26,250 nt of DNA from a virus (IMGVR_UViG_3300020411_001304:1-26250), one strand, 5' to 3'. Counted from the stretch's first letter, positions 17,984-25,198 are shown. A program made the numbers and translations. The notes: generated by a model not told the origin, from the sequence alone.

Positions 17984-18424
17984 GTGGCTTATAAAGGTAA
18001 ATACCAACCTATAAACTATAGAAAATATAAGGGTGATCCCACTAATGTGATTTATAGATCCTTATGGGAAAAGAAGTTTATGATATGGTGTGATAAAAAT
18101 CAACAAGTCCTTGAATGGGGTTCTGAAGAAATAGTAATCCCATATCGTTCACCTAAAGATGGTAGAGTGCATCGTTATTATCCAGATTTCTATATGAGAC
18201 TAAAGAATAATCAAGGTGCTATTACCAGATATGTAATAGAAATAAAACCTAGATATCAAGTAGTTGGTCCTAAAAAAGATAAAATAAAAAGAACTAAAAG
18301 ATATCTTGAAGAACAAAGGACTTTTGCCATAAATAAAGCTAAGTGGAGAGCCGCTGAACATTATTGTGCCAACAGGCAAATGCAGTTCAAAATACTAACC
18401 GAAAAAGAACTAGGTATCAAGTAA
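17984..18424 (+). CDS. 4: Head completion protein gp4 (146 aa from GTG start)
   Basis: This is a T4 gp4 (head completion, also called gp50) family protein: IYRSLWEKKFMIWCD, VLEWGSEEIVIPYRSPKDG, HRYYPDFYM, YVIEIKPRYQV. The family is thought to act at the filled head before tail joining. The motif set E...PDF...E-x-K (with the GTG start D68, E86, K88) is that of TnsA/PD-(D/E)XK-like nucleases, so a DNA-end-trimming activity is plausible. I chose GTG 17984, giving MAYKGKYQPI as in relatives. The in-frame ATG at 17957 adds nine hydrophobic residues and would lie upstream of the predicted late transcription start. The ORF abuts gp48 directly. Confidence 0.8.
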   Translation: MAYKGKYQPINYRKYKGDPTNVIYRSLWEKKFMIWCDKNQQVLEWGSEEIVIPYRSPKDGRVHRYYPDFYMRLKNNQGAITRYVIEIKPRYQVVGPKKDKIKRTKRYLEEQRTFAINKAKWRAAEHYCANRQMQFKILTEKELGIK

Positions 18425-19474
18425 ATGGGAAGATTATCTGGACCCCAAAGAAGAGCAGCACGAGCTGAAAGAGCACGATTGAGGGAGCTTGAAAAACAAA
18501 GGAAGATTGATGAAGCTGCTGCCCAAGAAGCAGCAACTGCTCAGAAAGAGCAAGCTGAACGAGAAGCAAATGCAAAAGCAGCAATAAGAGTTGAAAAAAG
18601 TGGAAAGGCAAAAGATTGGATCAAAAACAATGCTGGTAAAACACTAAAATATCCTAGAGATATATTTACTAGCACTACAGATTACTTAGCATTTGACTTT
18701 TATGAATTTGGTCCTTATCTAGCAGATGGTAGTCGTGATGACGGTACAGCAGGTCCAAAACTAGGCACTATATTTACATATATGCCATCAAATATTGCTA
18801 CTGGATATCAACAGAACTGGGGTGGAGCAAAACTCAGTCCTACTGGAAGAGTTATGATGAATGCCATCAATCAGGCAGCACAAGGACAAGATAGAGATAC
18901 AGTTAGTGGTTATCTAAACAAAAATCTTTTAGCAGGTTCAGGTAAAACAGTTGCTGCTGATTTATTTGCAAAAGCATTGAATAATACTGGTTCTGATAAT
19001 CTAAGTGCAAATGCATTATTAGGTATGCAGCAAGGAATAGGAATCAACAATACTATAGAATTGTTTTGGTCTGGTCATGGTGGTCAAAGATCAACAACTG
19101 TAAGCATTAACATGGCTCCAAGAGGACCATCTGAACGTGATGAAATTGAAACTATAATCAAGACTTTCAAAATTGCGATGCACCCATCAAAAAATGCTAC
19201 TTCTGCTGCTGATGTTGGTGGAAGATTTGTTGAATATCCAATGGCTGTTCATATGAGATATATGACCAAATCAAAGGAAAATCCACATTTGAATAAATTC
19301 AAACCTATGGTTGTTCAAAGTGTAGCAACTAACTTTACACCAGATAACCAATATGTTGTACATGAGGATGGATCTCCAGTCGCATATAATTTACAAGTAA
19401 ACTTGAAAGAAATCAAACTACTTTATGCAGACGATATTATCAATTCATCAGATGGAGGAGGATTAGGTTACTAA
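18425..19474 (+). CDS. 48: Baseplate tail-tube cap gp48 (349 aa)
   Basis: Length matches T4 gp48 (364 residues). After a highly charged Ala/Arg/Glu/Lys helix (about residues 8-60) come DYLAFDFYEFGPYLAD and later NTIELFWSGHGGQRSTTVSI, then FVEYPMAVHMRYMTKSKEN and VAYNLQVNLKEIKLLYADDI. The last segment matches the closing strands of gp48/gp19-fold proteins. It starts one base after the gp4 stop and is followed one base later by gp53, the marine T4-like baseplate neighbourhood. gp48 caps the baseplate hub and is the platform for tail-tube assembly together with gp54. The N-terminal charged helix may run along the tape measure (inference). Confidence 0.75.
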   Translation: MGRLSGPQRRAARAERARLRELEKQRKIDEAAAQEAATAQKEQAEREANAKAAIRVEKSGKAKDWIKNNAGKTLKYPRDIFTSTTDYLAFDFYEFGPYLADGSRDDGTAGPKLGTIFTYMPSNIATGYQQNWGGAKLSPTGRVMMNAINQAAQGQDRDTVSGYLNKNLLAGSGKTVAADLFAKALNNTGSDNLSANALLGMQQGIGINNTIELFWSGHGGQRSTTVSINMAPRGPSERDEIETIIKTFKIAMHPSKNATSAADVGGRFVEYPMAVHMRYMTKSKENPHLNKFKPMVVQSVATNFTPDNQYVVHEDGSPVAYNLQVNLKEIKLLYADDIINSSDGGGLGY

Positions 19475-19475
19475 A

Positions 19476-20174
19476 ATGGCATTTTTCGAAAAATTACCAG
19501 ATTTACTATACGCATCCAAAATCACTAAGTCTGGTTTTGGAGATTATACTCGGATAAAAAATGTTTTCCGAATGTATAAACTTAGTGATAATGCAAAGCG
19601 TCATGCTGTGCAATTCTATAAGTACAATATTCCAGAAGGAAGTACACCAGAAATGGTAGCATTGGACATTTATAATAGTCCTAACTTTCATTGGGTTGTT
19701 CTAATGGTCAATGAAGTTGTAGATGTATATGAAGGTTGGCCCAAGGATAGAGATGTTCTTGAAAAATATACTGCTGAGAAATATGCACCTGACAAAATTG
19801 ATGAATCTACTCAACAACCTTTCTTAGATGGTCGTCATCATTATGAAACTTTGGAAAGAAAGGATAATAATGGTAATATTGTTATGAGAGCAGGATTACA
19901 AGTAGATGATGGATGGACTCAGGAAGTTACAATTTCCTCTTCTCCTTCAATAACTAAAACTCTAACTATTGCTAATGACTGTGTAGAAATATCTAACTTT
20001 AAATATGAAGAAAGGATAAATGATTCGAAACGTGAAATTGAACTTTTGAAACCTTCATACCTACCACAATTTGTAAAAGACTTTGAAGCTATTACCTCTT
20101 ACGAGGCTAACAGTGATCTCGAAGATAAGAGAACTAAGAAAACTGCTATCGATCTGGTTAGAAAATACTACTAA
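19476..20174 (+). CDS. 53: Baseplate wedge subunit gp53 (232 aa)
   Basis: Recognised by the N-terminal block FFEKLPDLLYA..., the segment MYKLSDNAKRHAVQFYKYNI, then PEGSTPEMVALDIYNSPNFH and WVVLMVNEVVDVYEGWP. The family contains a LysM-like wedge domain. T4 gp53 has 196 residues; the extra length here is in the C-terminal half, after residue about 110. In T4 it joins wedges around the hub late in baseplate assembly. It is the last gene of the plus-strand operon and is followed by a strong hairpin terminator. Confidence 0.85.
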   Translation: MAFFEKLPDLLYASKITKSGFGDYTRIKNVFRMYKLSDNAKRHAVQFYKYNIPEGSTPEMVALDIYNSPNFHWVVLMVNEVVDVYEGWPKDRDVLEKYTAEKYAPDKIDESTQQPFLDGRHHYETLERKDNNGNIVMRAGLQVDDGWTQEVTISSSPSITKTLTIANDCVEISNFKYEERINDSKREIELLKPSYLPQFVKDFEAITSYEANSDLEDKRTKKTAIDLVRKYY

Positions 20175-20175
20175 T

Positions 20176-20206
20176 AAAAAAAGGGGTCGTAAGACCCCTT
20201 TTCTTT
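20176..20206. terminator. Bidirectional intrinsic terminator between gp53 and gp32
   Basis: AAAAGGGGTC (20179-20188) pairs with GACCCCTTTT (20193-20202) across a GTAA loop, a 10-bp perfect stem. It has an A run on one side and a T-rich run on the other, so it can terminate both the plus gp53 transcript and the minus gp32 transcript, which converge here. Confidence 0.85.
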
Positions 20207-21119
20207 ATGCTTCTGCTAATCGTTGGAAATACGATAATGATTCGTCTTCATCAGCATCTGCTGCTGGAGCAGTAGTTGCTGCGAAACTTTCTCGGAATGC
20301 AGACTTTGGTTCTTCTACTACTGTATTAGATTCCTCTGTCTCCACCTCTTCATCAACAATTGCTTTTACCTTATTCTTTCTTCCACCTAGAACCAATGCT
20401 AAACGATTCTGAAGTTGCTCATAAGACTTGAACTTATCTGCTGCTGTAATTTCAGCAAGTGGATATTCAGTTTTCCAAAGTGCTTCAAGTTTAGCATCAT
20501 CTCCACCTAGAACAGGTGTTGGTGTAGCAAACTCGGACTTATCATAATTCCAATAACCATCAACCTTGCGGATCTTTAGTTTGAAATCAGCACCTTCCCA
20601 GAAATCAAATGGATTTACTGGAGTCTCATCTTGGAATGCAGGTTGCATTGCTTCCTGAATTTTATCAAAAATCTTCTTACCATATTTGAATAAGAAAACT
20701 CTACCTTCGTTCTCAGTATTCTTAGGATCCTGAACAACGAGGATATTACTGTAGTAAGAAAGCTTACGCTTCTGCTTACGAACAGTTTCTTTATCCTTAT
20801 CACTACCGCTATTCCATAGATCACGGTTATGATCGGATACTGGGTCTTTCTGGTTGAGTGTAGTTAGAGAGTTCTCTATATACCACCCACCTGGACCTTG
20901 GAACGCATGACTCCAAATTTTTGCCCAAGGAAGATCTTCACCTTCTGGTGCTGGTAGGAATCGTATCACAGCATATCCATTACCAGATGCGTCTAATTCT
21001 GGTTTCCAGAGTCGTTCATCCTTTCCATTGGATTGACCACCCTGTTTGGATTTCTCTAGTTCATCAGATAATTTTGCAAAAACAGATTTGTTATTGCGTT
21101 TTAGATCTGAAAAAGACAT
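20205..21119 (-). CDS. 32: Single-stranded DNA-binding protein gp32 (304 aa)
   Basis: Length equals T4 gp32 (301). The basic N-terminus (FSDLKRNNKSVFAKL) is the cooperative-binding region. The core has VIRFLPAPEGEDLPWAKIW, KRKLSYYSNILVVQDPKN, EGRVFLFKYGKKIFDKI and NPFDFWEGADFKLKI. The acidic C-terminus DADEDESLSYFQRLAEA is the protein-interaction tail. T4 gp32 holds a structural zinc through one His and three Cys; this protein contains no Cys, and the CP.C region is replaced by DHNRDLWNSGSD, so the zinc site is absent. It has a strong sigma70-like promoter overlapping a T4 late motif, and GGAG ten bases before ATG. It protects ssDNA in replication, recombination and repair and works with gp59, encoded just upstream. 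Confidence 0.95.
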   Translation of the reverse strand: MSFSDLKRNNKSVFAKLSDELEKSKQGGQSNGKDERLWKPELDASGNGYAVIRFLPAPEGEDLPWAKIWSHAFQGPGGWYIENSLTTLNQKDPVSDHNRDLWNSGSDKDKETVRKQKRKLSYYSNILVVQDPKNTENEGRVFLFKYGKKIFDKIQEAMQPAFQDETPVNPFDFWEGADFKLKIRKVDGYWNYDKSEFATPTPVLGGDDAKLEALWKTEYPLAEITAADKFKSYEQLQNRLALVLGGRKNKVKAIVDEEVETEESNTVVEEPKSAFRESFAATTAPAADADEDESLSYFQRLAEA

Positions 21120-21167
21120 GTTTTGTATTCTCCGTATTTGTAGATTTGGCTTGTTTGCTACTGTGTA

Positions 21168-21196
21168 ATCGTAGCACTTACTATTTATATTGTCAA
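21168..21196 (-). promoter_or_regulatory. Overlapping sigma70 and T4-late promoters for gp32
   Basis: On the minus strand, TTGACA (21196-21191), a 17-nt spacer ending in TGC, and TACGAT (21173-21168) form an extended -10 promoter. Inside the spacer lies TATAAATA (21189-21182), an exact T4 late -10 element. The TTGACA overlaps the stop of the DUF1825-like gene. This would allow gp32 transcription both early and late. Confidence 0.75.
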
Positions 21197-21531
21197 GCAG
21201 GTGGTTGTATACCCATCTTCATTGTCTTGATTATATGATCCATGTTTTTGAAAAGTTCATCAAAACTAACATTGTCAGGTATACCTAAAGATGTTGCTGT
21301 CATCCTCATCTTATCAAGCATTTCTTTTGCTTGAGGATCTGGATCTAATTGCATTCTAGTATGAAGTATTCTTTGTTTTTCAAGAAGAACCTCCATCTTA
21401 TCAATATGATTTATTCTCTGCTCTGCATTCATTGCAACATATCCAATAGAATCCTTATAGATCTCTGCTTGCATTTTTTGAATTTCTTCAATAGAATCCT
21501 TGACCTGCTGTGACTCAAAGAATTTACTCAT
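21193..21531 (-). CDS. DUF1825-like protein (112 aa)
   Basis: The pattern fits DUF1825, a small helical family typical of cyanobacteria: FFESQQVKDSIEEIQKMQ, then MNAEQRINHIDKMEVLLEKQ, RILHTRMQLDPDPQAKEML, and a C-terminal helix FDELFKNMDHIIKTMKMG. It is predicted to be nearly all helical. Its ATG overlaps the gp59 stop by one base, so it is in the gp33-gp59 operon, and its tail contains the gp32 promoter. The biochemical role is unknown. The position where T4-like phages often keep uvsY or other gp32 partners makes a replication/recombination accessory role conceivable, but this is only context. Confidence 0.7.
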   Translation of the reverse strand: MSKFFESQQVKDSIEEIQKMQAEIYKDSIGYVAMNAEQRINHIDKMEVLLEKQRILHTRMQLDPDPQAKEMLDKMRMTATSLGIPDNVSFDELFKNMDHIIKTMKMGIQPPA

Positions 21532-22121
21532 TACGCTTTTTCCTTTACTATCTGTACAAATTTTGGTATCTCTACTTTCACAAATGGTTCATACTTTTTC
21601 ATTTTAGAAGATACAGTCTCCCATATGGGATCATTAAGTAGTTTGTCATAATCTTTCTGGAATCTTAGAATCCTATTCAAAATAATAAGAGTTTCTATGC
21701 ATATTTTGCCAGAAAGGTATTTTCTCAATAATGGTGGATGACTGTTGGGTTTGCACTCCATTCCCTTTTCAAGTCCATCCTCAAAAATTTCGTCTATATC
21801 ATTGGAGAATTTATAGGTAAGATTTCTATTTCTTTTTCTCCAAGAATTGTAATTATTCTCACCATCTTTCAAAATAGATCTAATCCATAATTTAGAAGGA
21901 TCATCAGAAGCAACGAAGTTAGATAGGAAAAATTCAAGTATTTCCCCCTCACTTCTTTTACGAGACATTGCCTCAAAGAAGTATCTATCTTTTCTCATTT
22001 TGAAAGTTTGTTCTTTCACACTCGTCTTACCACCATAAAGGAAGTAATCGTAATTACCAGATCCAAAATGGTTTTTTAGTGCAAGATAAGTTCGGTAACA
22101 CTGGAAACCAGAGACCTTCAT
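21531..22121 (-). CDS. 59: DNA helicase loader gp59 (196 aa)
   Basis: Matches the T4 gp59 pattern: an N-terminal Tyr-rich helix (GFQCYRTYLALKNHF) and YDYFLYGGKTSVK, then FKMRKDRYFFEAMSRK (compare YQKRRDKYFFQKLSEK in T4), EILEFFLSNFVASDDPSKLW, a helical centre and a C-terminal region with ETLIILNRILRFQKDYDKLL and PIWETVSSKMKKYEPFV. Length is near T4 gp59 (217). gp59 loads gp41 helicase on gp32-coated forks and recombination intermediates. It overlaps gp33 by four bases (ATGA), and the gp33-59-32 order is the T4 order. Confidence 0.9.
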   Translation of the reverse strand: MKVSGFQCYRTYLALKNHFGSGNYDYFLYGGKTSVKEQTFKMRKDRYFFEAMSRKRSEGEILEFFLSNFVASDDPSKLWIRSILKDGENNYNSWRKRNRNLTYKFSNDIDEIFEDGLEKGMECKPNSHPPLLRKYLSGKICIETLIILNRILRFQKDYDKLLNDPIWETVSSKMKKYEPFVKVEIPKFVQIVKEKA

Positions 22122-22381
22122 ACTGGCAATTTAGCACGAGAAGTTTTCTTCATGAAGTTCAATGTAAGAGCTTCACATTTGATCTTTTCTTTTAGTGGTT
22201 TAGATATGAGTTTGTTTACTTTTTCAATCTCAATATCATTTTCTTCACAGTAATGACATACTGCTTCGATATAATTGAAGTCTCTCTCAGTTTGTACAAG
22301 ATGTTCAATATCTTTACTGAACTTTTCTTGTGTCATGAATTTTTCTTCAATTAGTTTTTCAACTTTTTTATCTTCAGCCAT
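22118..22381 (-). CDS. 33: Late-promoter transcription accessory protein gp33 (87 aa)
   Basis: A small helical protein with VQTERDFNYIEAVCHYCEEN (compare MVEEFGMSYLEATTAFLEEN of T4 gp33) and a C-terminal segment SKPLKEKIKCEALTLNFMKK. T4 gp33 bridges RNA polymerase to the sliding clamp for late transcription, which fits the TATAAATA-type promoters found in this window. I chose ATG 22381 (MAEDKKVEKL), which overlaps the nuclease stop by eight bases. An in-frame ATG at 22396 would add MLTIL. No clear Shine-Dalgarno separates the two. The gene sits immediately before gp59, as in T4-like genomes. Confidence 0.85.
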   Translation of the reverse strand: MAEDKKVEKLIEEKFMTQEKFSKDIEHLVQTERDFNYIEAVCHYCEENDIEIEKVNKLISKPLKEKIKCEALTLNFMKKTSRAKLPV

Positions 22382-23033
22382 GAGTATAGTTAACATAATC
22401 TTCTACATAATCTTTCAAGAGTTTCATGTATGTAAGTTTATCACGTTTTTCATAAACTTTCACGTCACCATCTTCACATGTCATAATAATGACTAATTTT
22501 TTGATAGGTAATTGTGTCCGTTCAAAGTACATCATACCATATGCCATGCACTGAACATAGTAGTGTTCAATCCACTTCTCTGGTTTGACCTTCTCTGATG
22601 TTTTGAAATCTATTACAGCAAGTTCACCTTCATACTCAGCAATACAATCTACTTGTCCTGCTAGATGTAATTGGTCACTATATAGAGTTCCTTCTAAACA
22701 ATGTATATTGTCTATTTTATCTAATATAGGTTTTGCTTGCTTGAACAAATATGTGGGTAAAGGATCTGCTTCTGGAACTTCTTGATTTTTTAGATAGTGT
22801 TCAATAAGTGTATGTGTAGCAGTACCCCTATTTGTTGCTCTTTTAGTCTTAGCATTTGCTGCTTCAAGACCAACCTTTTTTCTCCAGTTAGCAAATATCT
22901 CACGATTCCTATGACTTGTGATCGTAGTTATAGATGGATACTTATTATTCTCTGGAGTAACATAATAACGTGTTTCTCCTTCATGTAACCTATTTAGTTC
23001 AAATGTAGGAGTTTCAATGTGTGTGAAAGTCAT
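22374..23033 (-). CDS. PD-(D/E)XK exonuclease, Cas4/RecB/MGME1-like (219 aa)
   Basis: The motifs of the RecB-type nuclease fold are visible in order: RGTATH (69-74), GQVD (126-129, Asp129), AVIDFKTS with Asp142 and Lys144, and QCMAY (161-165, the QxxxY motif). There is no four-Cys iron-sulfur cluster as in Cas4, so it is nearer to MGME1-like single-strand DNA exonucleases. It overlaps phoH by four bases (ATGA). A role in degrading host DNA or trimming recombination intermediates beside gp32 and gp59 is likely but not shown. The active-site residues appear intact. Confidence 0.85.
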   Translation of the reverse strand: MTFTHIETPTFELNRLHEGETRYYVTPENNKYPSITTITSHRNREIFANWRKKVGLEAANAKTKRATNRGTATHTLIEHYLKNQEVPEADPLPTYLFKQAKPILDKIDNIHCLEGTLYSDQLHLAGQVDCIAEYEGELAVIDFKTSEKVKPEKWIEHYYVQCMAYGMMYFERTQLPIKKLVIIMTCEDGDVKVYEKRDKLTYMKLLKDYVEDYVNYTHG

Positions 23034-23788
23034 AGTGCGAGATTCATTTTTGCAATAATATAATTACGAACTAAACCAGATCGTACAATATCTCCGATTT
23101 CAAATCCGATCATAGAGAAGTCATCAGGCATGGCTTCCATAATCTTCATAAAATCTATTATACCATTTCTTTCATTAACTTTGGTCAAATCTGTTTGAAC
23201 ATGATCACCACAGAACATGATCTTAGTATTATCACCAACACGAGTGACAATAGAATCTAATTCGTGGAAATTCAAGTTTTGGCATTCATCAACTAATAAT
23301 ATACAGTTATCAAAAGTAGTACCACGTATAAATGATGTACTCAAGAAACTAATAGTCTCTTGTCCTTTTAGGTTCCCATATAGCATATCAAATTGCTCAT
23401 TAGTTGGCAACTTGAACATATACTTCACCATATTTGAATATGGTGTCTGGTAAAGATATGATTTATCATCATGATCACCAGGAAGAAATCCAATTTCACG
23501 AGTGGCAACAAGACTTCTAACGATATATACCTTATCATATGGAGTGGTAGGATCTAGAACATCTTTTAGTGCATTATATAATGTAATAAAAGTTTTTCCT
23601 GTTCCTGCACATCCATAAGCAAAGATATTCTTACCCTGACTATATGCATCAAAGAGTACACTTTGATTAGCAGTCAATGGTTTTATATCTACCATCAATT
23701 CTGTATTGATTGGTTTCTTACGTTTCATAACTCTGGTGGAGGTAGATCCGTTACCATTGCCGTTTTTCTTTTTACGAGGAGTTGACAT
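23030..23788 (-). CDS. phoH: PhoH-like P-loop ATPase (252 aa)
   Basis: After a basic, low-complexity N-terminus (RKKKNGNGNG), the PhoH domain starts with PLTANQSVLFDAYSQGKNIF. It has Walker A GCAGTGKT (59-66), the PhoH-typical YIVRSLVATREIGFLPGD (88-105), Walker B ILLVDE (163-168) with CQNLN, and sensor-like MFCGDHVQTDL (191-201). phoH is among the most widespread auxiliary genes of marine phages. The name comes from phosphate regulation in E. coli, but the biochemical role in phages is not settled; an RNA- or DNA-dependent ATPase activity is usual for the fold. It begins one base after the stop of the small 82-residue gene and overlaps the nuclease gene. Confidence 0.95.
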   Translation of the reverse strand: MSTPRKKKNGNGNGSTSTRVMKRKKPINTELMVDIKPLTANQSVLFDAYSQGKNIFAYGCAGTGKTFITLYNALKDVLDPTTPYDKVYIVRSLVATREIGFLPGDHDDKSYLYQTPYSNMVKYMFKLPTNEQFDMLYGNLKGQETISFLSTSFIRGTTFDNCILLVDECQNLNFHELDSIVTRVGDNTKIMFCGDHVQTDLTKVNERNGIIDFMKIMEAMPDDFSMIGFEIGDIVRSGLVRNYIIAKMNLAL

Positions 23789-23789
23789 A

Positions 23790-24038
23790 TTAGAGTGTTA
23801 GTTTAGGTGCGCCTGGTGCTTGTGATGCTTTATGAAGAACGTCATTCCATCCTGGTTTAGTTCTTCTTAGTTTGTCTTTCCAATCTCCGACATCTGTTGC
23901 CATAGGGGCTGTAGATGGATCACTCCAATCTCTAGTCCAATCGGGATTTTCATTACACCATTCGCTCCATTTATGAACACTCATAGAGACTTCCTTTTGT
24001 TCACCAGTCTCTTTATTGATAACAGGGTAAGTTGCCAT
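23790..24038 (-). CDS. Conserved-looking Trp-rich small protein (82 aa)
   Basis: Sequence MATYPVINKETGEQKEVSMS then VHKWSEWCNENPDWTRDWSD, ending PGWNDVLHKASQAPGAPKLTL. It has six Trp residues. I recall similar small proteins next to phoH in marine T4-like phages; they share the opening strand pattern TYPVxNxxTGEQKE and NPDW with FmdB-type zinc-ribbon proteins but lack the Cys pairs (one Cys here), so no zinc ribbon is expected. Function unknown. A late-promoter-like AATAAATA lies 21 nt upstream, overlapping the thyX stop. Confidence 0.75.
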   Translation of the reverse strand: MATYPVINKETGEQKEVSMSVHKWSEWCNENPDWTRDWSDPSTAPMATDVGDWKDKLRRTKPGWNDVLHKASQAPGAPKLTL

Positions 24039-24058
24039 AATAAGTTAGTTTACAAAAG

Positions 24059-24066
24059 TATTTATT
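24059..24066 (-). promoter_or_regulatory. Late-promoter-like AATAAATA before the phoH gene pair
   Basis: The minus strand reads AATAAATA across the thyX stop codon. It fits the NATAAATA late motif reported for marine T4-like phages and lies 21 nt upstream of the ATG at 24038. Confidence 0.45.
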
Positions 24067-24727
24067 TCCATTGAAGTGCTTCAGCAACTATTGGAAATTG
24101 TTCGGTGAATACCCTACGGCATTCTTCTGCAATCTCCATATGTTCTTTTTGAGTACCATGTGCTGAACGTAAATTTATATAGTGTATCCAAGAACGACAA
24201 GAACCAGTCATATAAATTCTGGTTGGTGTTGCTAATGGAAGAACAAATCTAGCACACTCCTTTGCAACTCCCTCTTGTAAGAGGGTATTGTATAAATCCA
24301 TTGCTGCACTAAAATGTGCTGCTATCTTGAGTTGTAAATCAACTACCTTTTCTGAAGGAATGTCATCGATACTATTCTGCCTATTTTTGAAATCCTGTCT
24401 CCTAAGATCAGGTTCAGGTATTGTAGGACTCAATAAATTAGCATCAGCATATCTTTGAGAAAATTCTTGAAAGGTAAAGGATCTATGTCTTAGTATTTGT
24501 GCAGCAAGTCCTCTAGTTGTTTCTATTTGGACTGTCATATGTGCCTGTTCAAAAACAGACCAATGACCATGATCACAACAATACTTTAGGAGCCCCGCTA
24601 CTTTCGGATTCTCCTGATTCTTCGGGTTCGACACTCTCGCTATGTACCCCATGATCTCCTCCGCTTTCGGTGTCACCGAGATCAATGTCACTTTCTGGGT
24701 CAATGACTGGTCTGACTGGGATTTCAT
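24062..24727 (-). CDS. thyX: Flavin-dependent thymidylate synthase ThyX (221 aa)
   Basis: ThyX makes dTMP from dUMP with FAD, NADPH and methylene-tetrahydrofolate. Seen here are KVTLISVTPKAEEIMGYIAR, CDHGHWSVFEQAHMTVQIE, the family signature RHRSFTFQEFSQRY (80-93 from this start; the usual form is RHRxxSxNExSxRY) and a C-terminal block SWIHYINLRSAHGTQKEHME. I chose ATG 24727, eleven residues before the first strand. ATG codons at 24769 and 24763 in the same frame would add up to 14 residues. No start has a good Shine-Dalgarno. Unusually, the first half of the N-terminal domain overlaps the end of the upstream 120-residue ORF in another frame, for 155 nt from this start. It supplies thymidylate for phage replication. 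Confidence 0.93.
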   Translation of the reverse strand: MKSQSDQSLTQKVTLISVTPKAEEIMGYIARVSNPKNQENPKVAGLLKYCCDHGHWSVFEQAHMTVQIETTRGLAAQILRHRSFTFQEFSQRYADANLLSPTIPEPDLRRQDFKNRQNSIDDIPSEKVVDLQLKIAAHFSAAMDLYNTLLQEGVAKECARFVLPLATPTRIYMTGSCRSWIHYINLRSAHGTQKEHMEIAEECRRVFTEQFPIVAEALQWK

Positions 24728-24935
24728 CTGGGTCGTACCATCCTGATTCAATGACTGTTTCATAACCAAAACCGTTTTTTAGTTCTCTTTGAGTGTTTGT
24801 AATTTTTTCGTTTACTGTACGAAGTTCCTTTTTTAGTCTATGAACTTCTTCTTCAGTATAATTCCAAGGATTCTTATCAGTATCCTTAATTGCACGTTTT
24901 AGATGTTTACGAGCAACCGCAAGAGTGTATTCCAT
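24573..24935 (-). CDS. Hypothetical protein with helical N-half and acidic tail (120 aa)
   Basis: ATG at 24935, 20 nt after a TATAAT extended -10 promoter. Residues 1-60 are charged and helical (LAVARKHLKRAIKDTDKNPW, EEEVHRLKKELRTVNEKITN), probably a coiled coil. Residues about 63-120 are acidic and disordered-looking (WYDPDEIPVRPVIDPESDID, then SVEPEESGESESSG). The acidic tail is read from DNA that also encodes the start of ThyX in the +1 frame. That shared segment is visibly richer in G+C than the rest of the window, as expected if both frames are kept. I recognise no family. The promoter and first 60 codons make it likely to be a real gene; the alternative is that the true product ends earlier through an error in the sequence. 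Confidence 0.65.
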   Translation of the reverse strand: MEYTLAVARKHLKRAIKDTDKNPWNYTEEEVHRLKKELRTVNEKITNTQRELKNGFGYETVIESGWYDPDEIPVRPVIDPESDIDLGDTESGGDHGVHSESVEPEESGESESSGAPKVLL

Positions 24936-24955
24936 AATGCGTTTTCAATGAATAT

Positions 24956-24985
24956 ATTATAGCACAAAAAAGGGGGTTGCGTAAA
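24956..24985 (-). promoter_or_regulatory. Extended -10 promoter for the thyX-phoH-gp33-gp59 operon
   Basis: The minus strand has TGC-TATAAT (24964-24956), a perfect sigma70 -10 with the TGn extension. TTTACG (24985-24980), 18 nt upstream, is a weak -35. The -35 region lies inside the terminator hairpin of the preceding operon, so terminator and promoter overlap. The same TGCTANNAT form occurs in the gp32 and 25434 promoters. Confidence 0.7.
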
Positions 24986-24992
24986 CCCCCTT
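24965..24992 (-). terminator. Intrinsic terminator after the DUF4278-like gene
   Basis: AAGGGGGTT (minus) pairs with AACCCCCTT, a 9-bp stem with 5-nt loop (24970-24992), followed by TTTTTT on the minus strand. It lies 23 nt past the stop at 25016. Confidence 0.85.
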
Positions 24993-25015
24993 ATAGTATT
25001 CAAGTAAGAGAACGT

Positions 25016-25165
25016 CTATGCAGTTGCTAAAACACGTTTGTGTCCTTTAGTGTCCACAAGGAATTTTACACCACGGTAAATTTCTTCGTGTTCAATAGGG
25101 CGTACTGTCTTATTAGGACGGTTCTCGGTGTCGTAGGTAACACCACGGTATGTGACTTTTGCCAT
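25016..25165 (-). CDS. DUF4278-like small protein (49 aa)
   Basis: ATG at 25165 with GGAG six bases upstream. The protein begins AKVTYRGVTYDTENRPNK and later has EIYRGVKFLVDT; the YRGV(T/K)(Y/F) repeats are the mark of DUF4278 proteins, which are common in cyanobacteria and cyanophages and have no known function. It ends KGHKRVLATA and is followed by a strong terminator. It is the second ORF of a short operon starting at the 25434 promoter. The 5' side overlaps the 3' edge of a riboswitch-like element, and CCAAA about 14 nt upstream can pair with TTTGG at the ribosome site, so its translation may be regulated. Confidence 0.75.
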   Translation of the reverse strand: MAKVTYRGVTYDTENRPNKTVRPIEHEEIYRGVKFLVDTKGHKRVLATA

Positions 25166-25198
25166 TGGCTTTCTCCAAAGTAGTAGGGATTTTGGCCC

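Noticed and set aside
24561-24970. Possible +1 frameshift fusing the 120-residue ORF to thyX
   Set aside because: ThyX has usable ATG codons of its own at the expected length, and no slippery or shifty stop context is visible at the junction.
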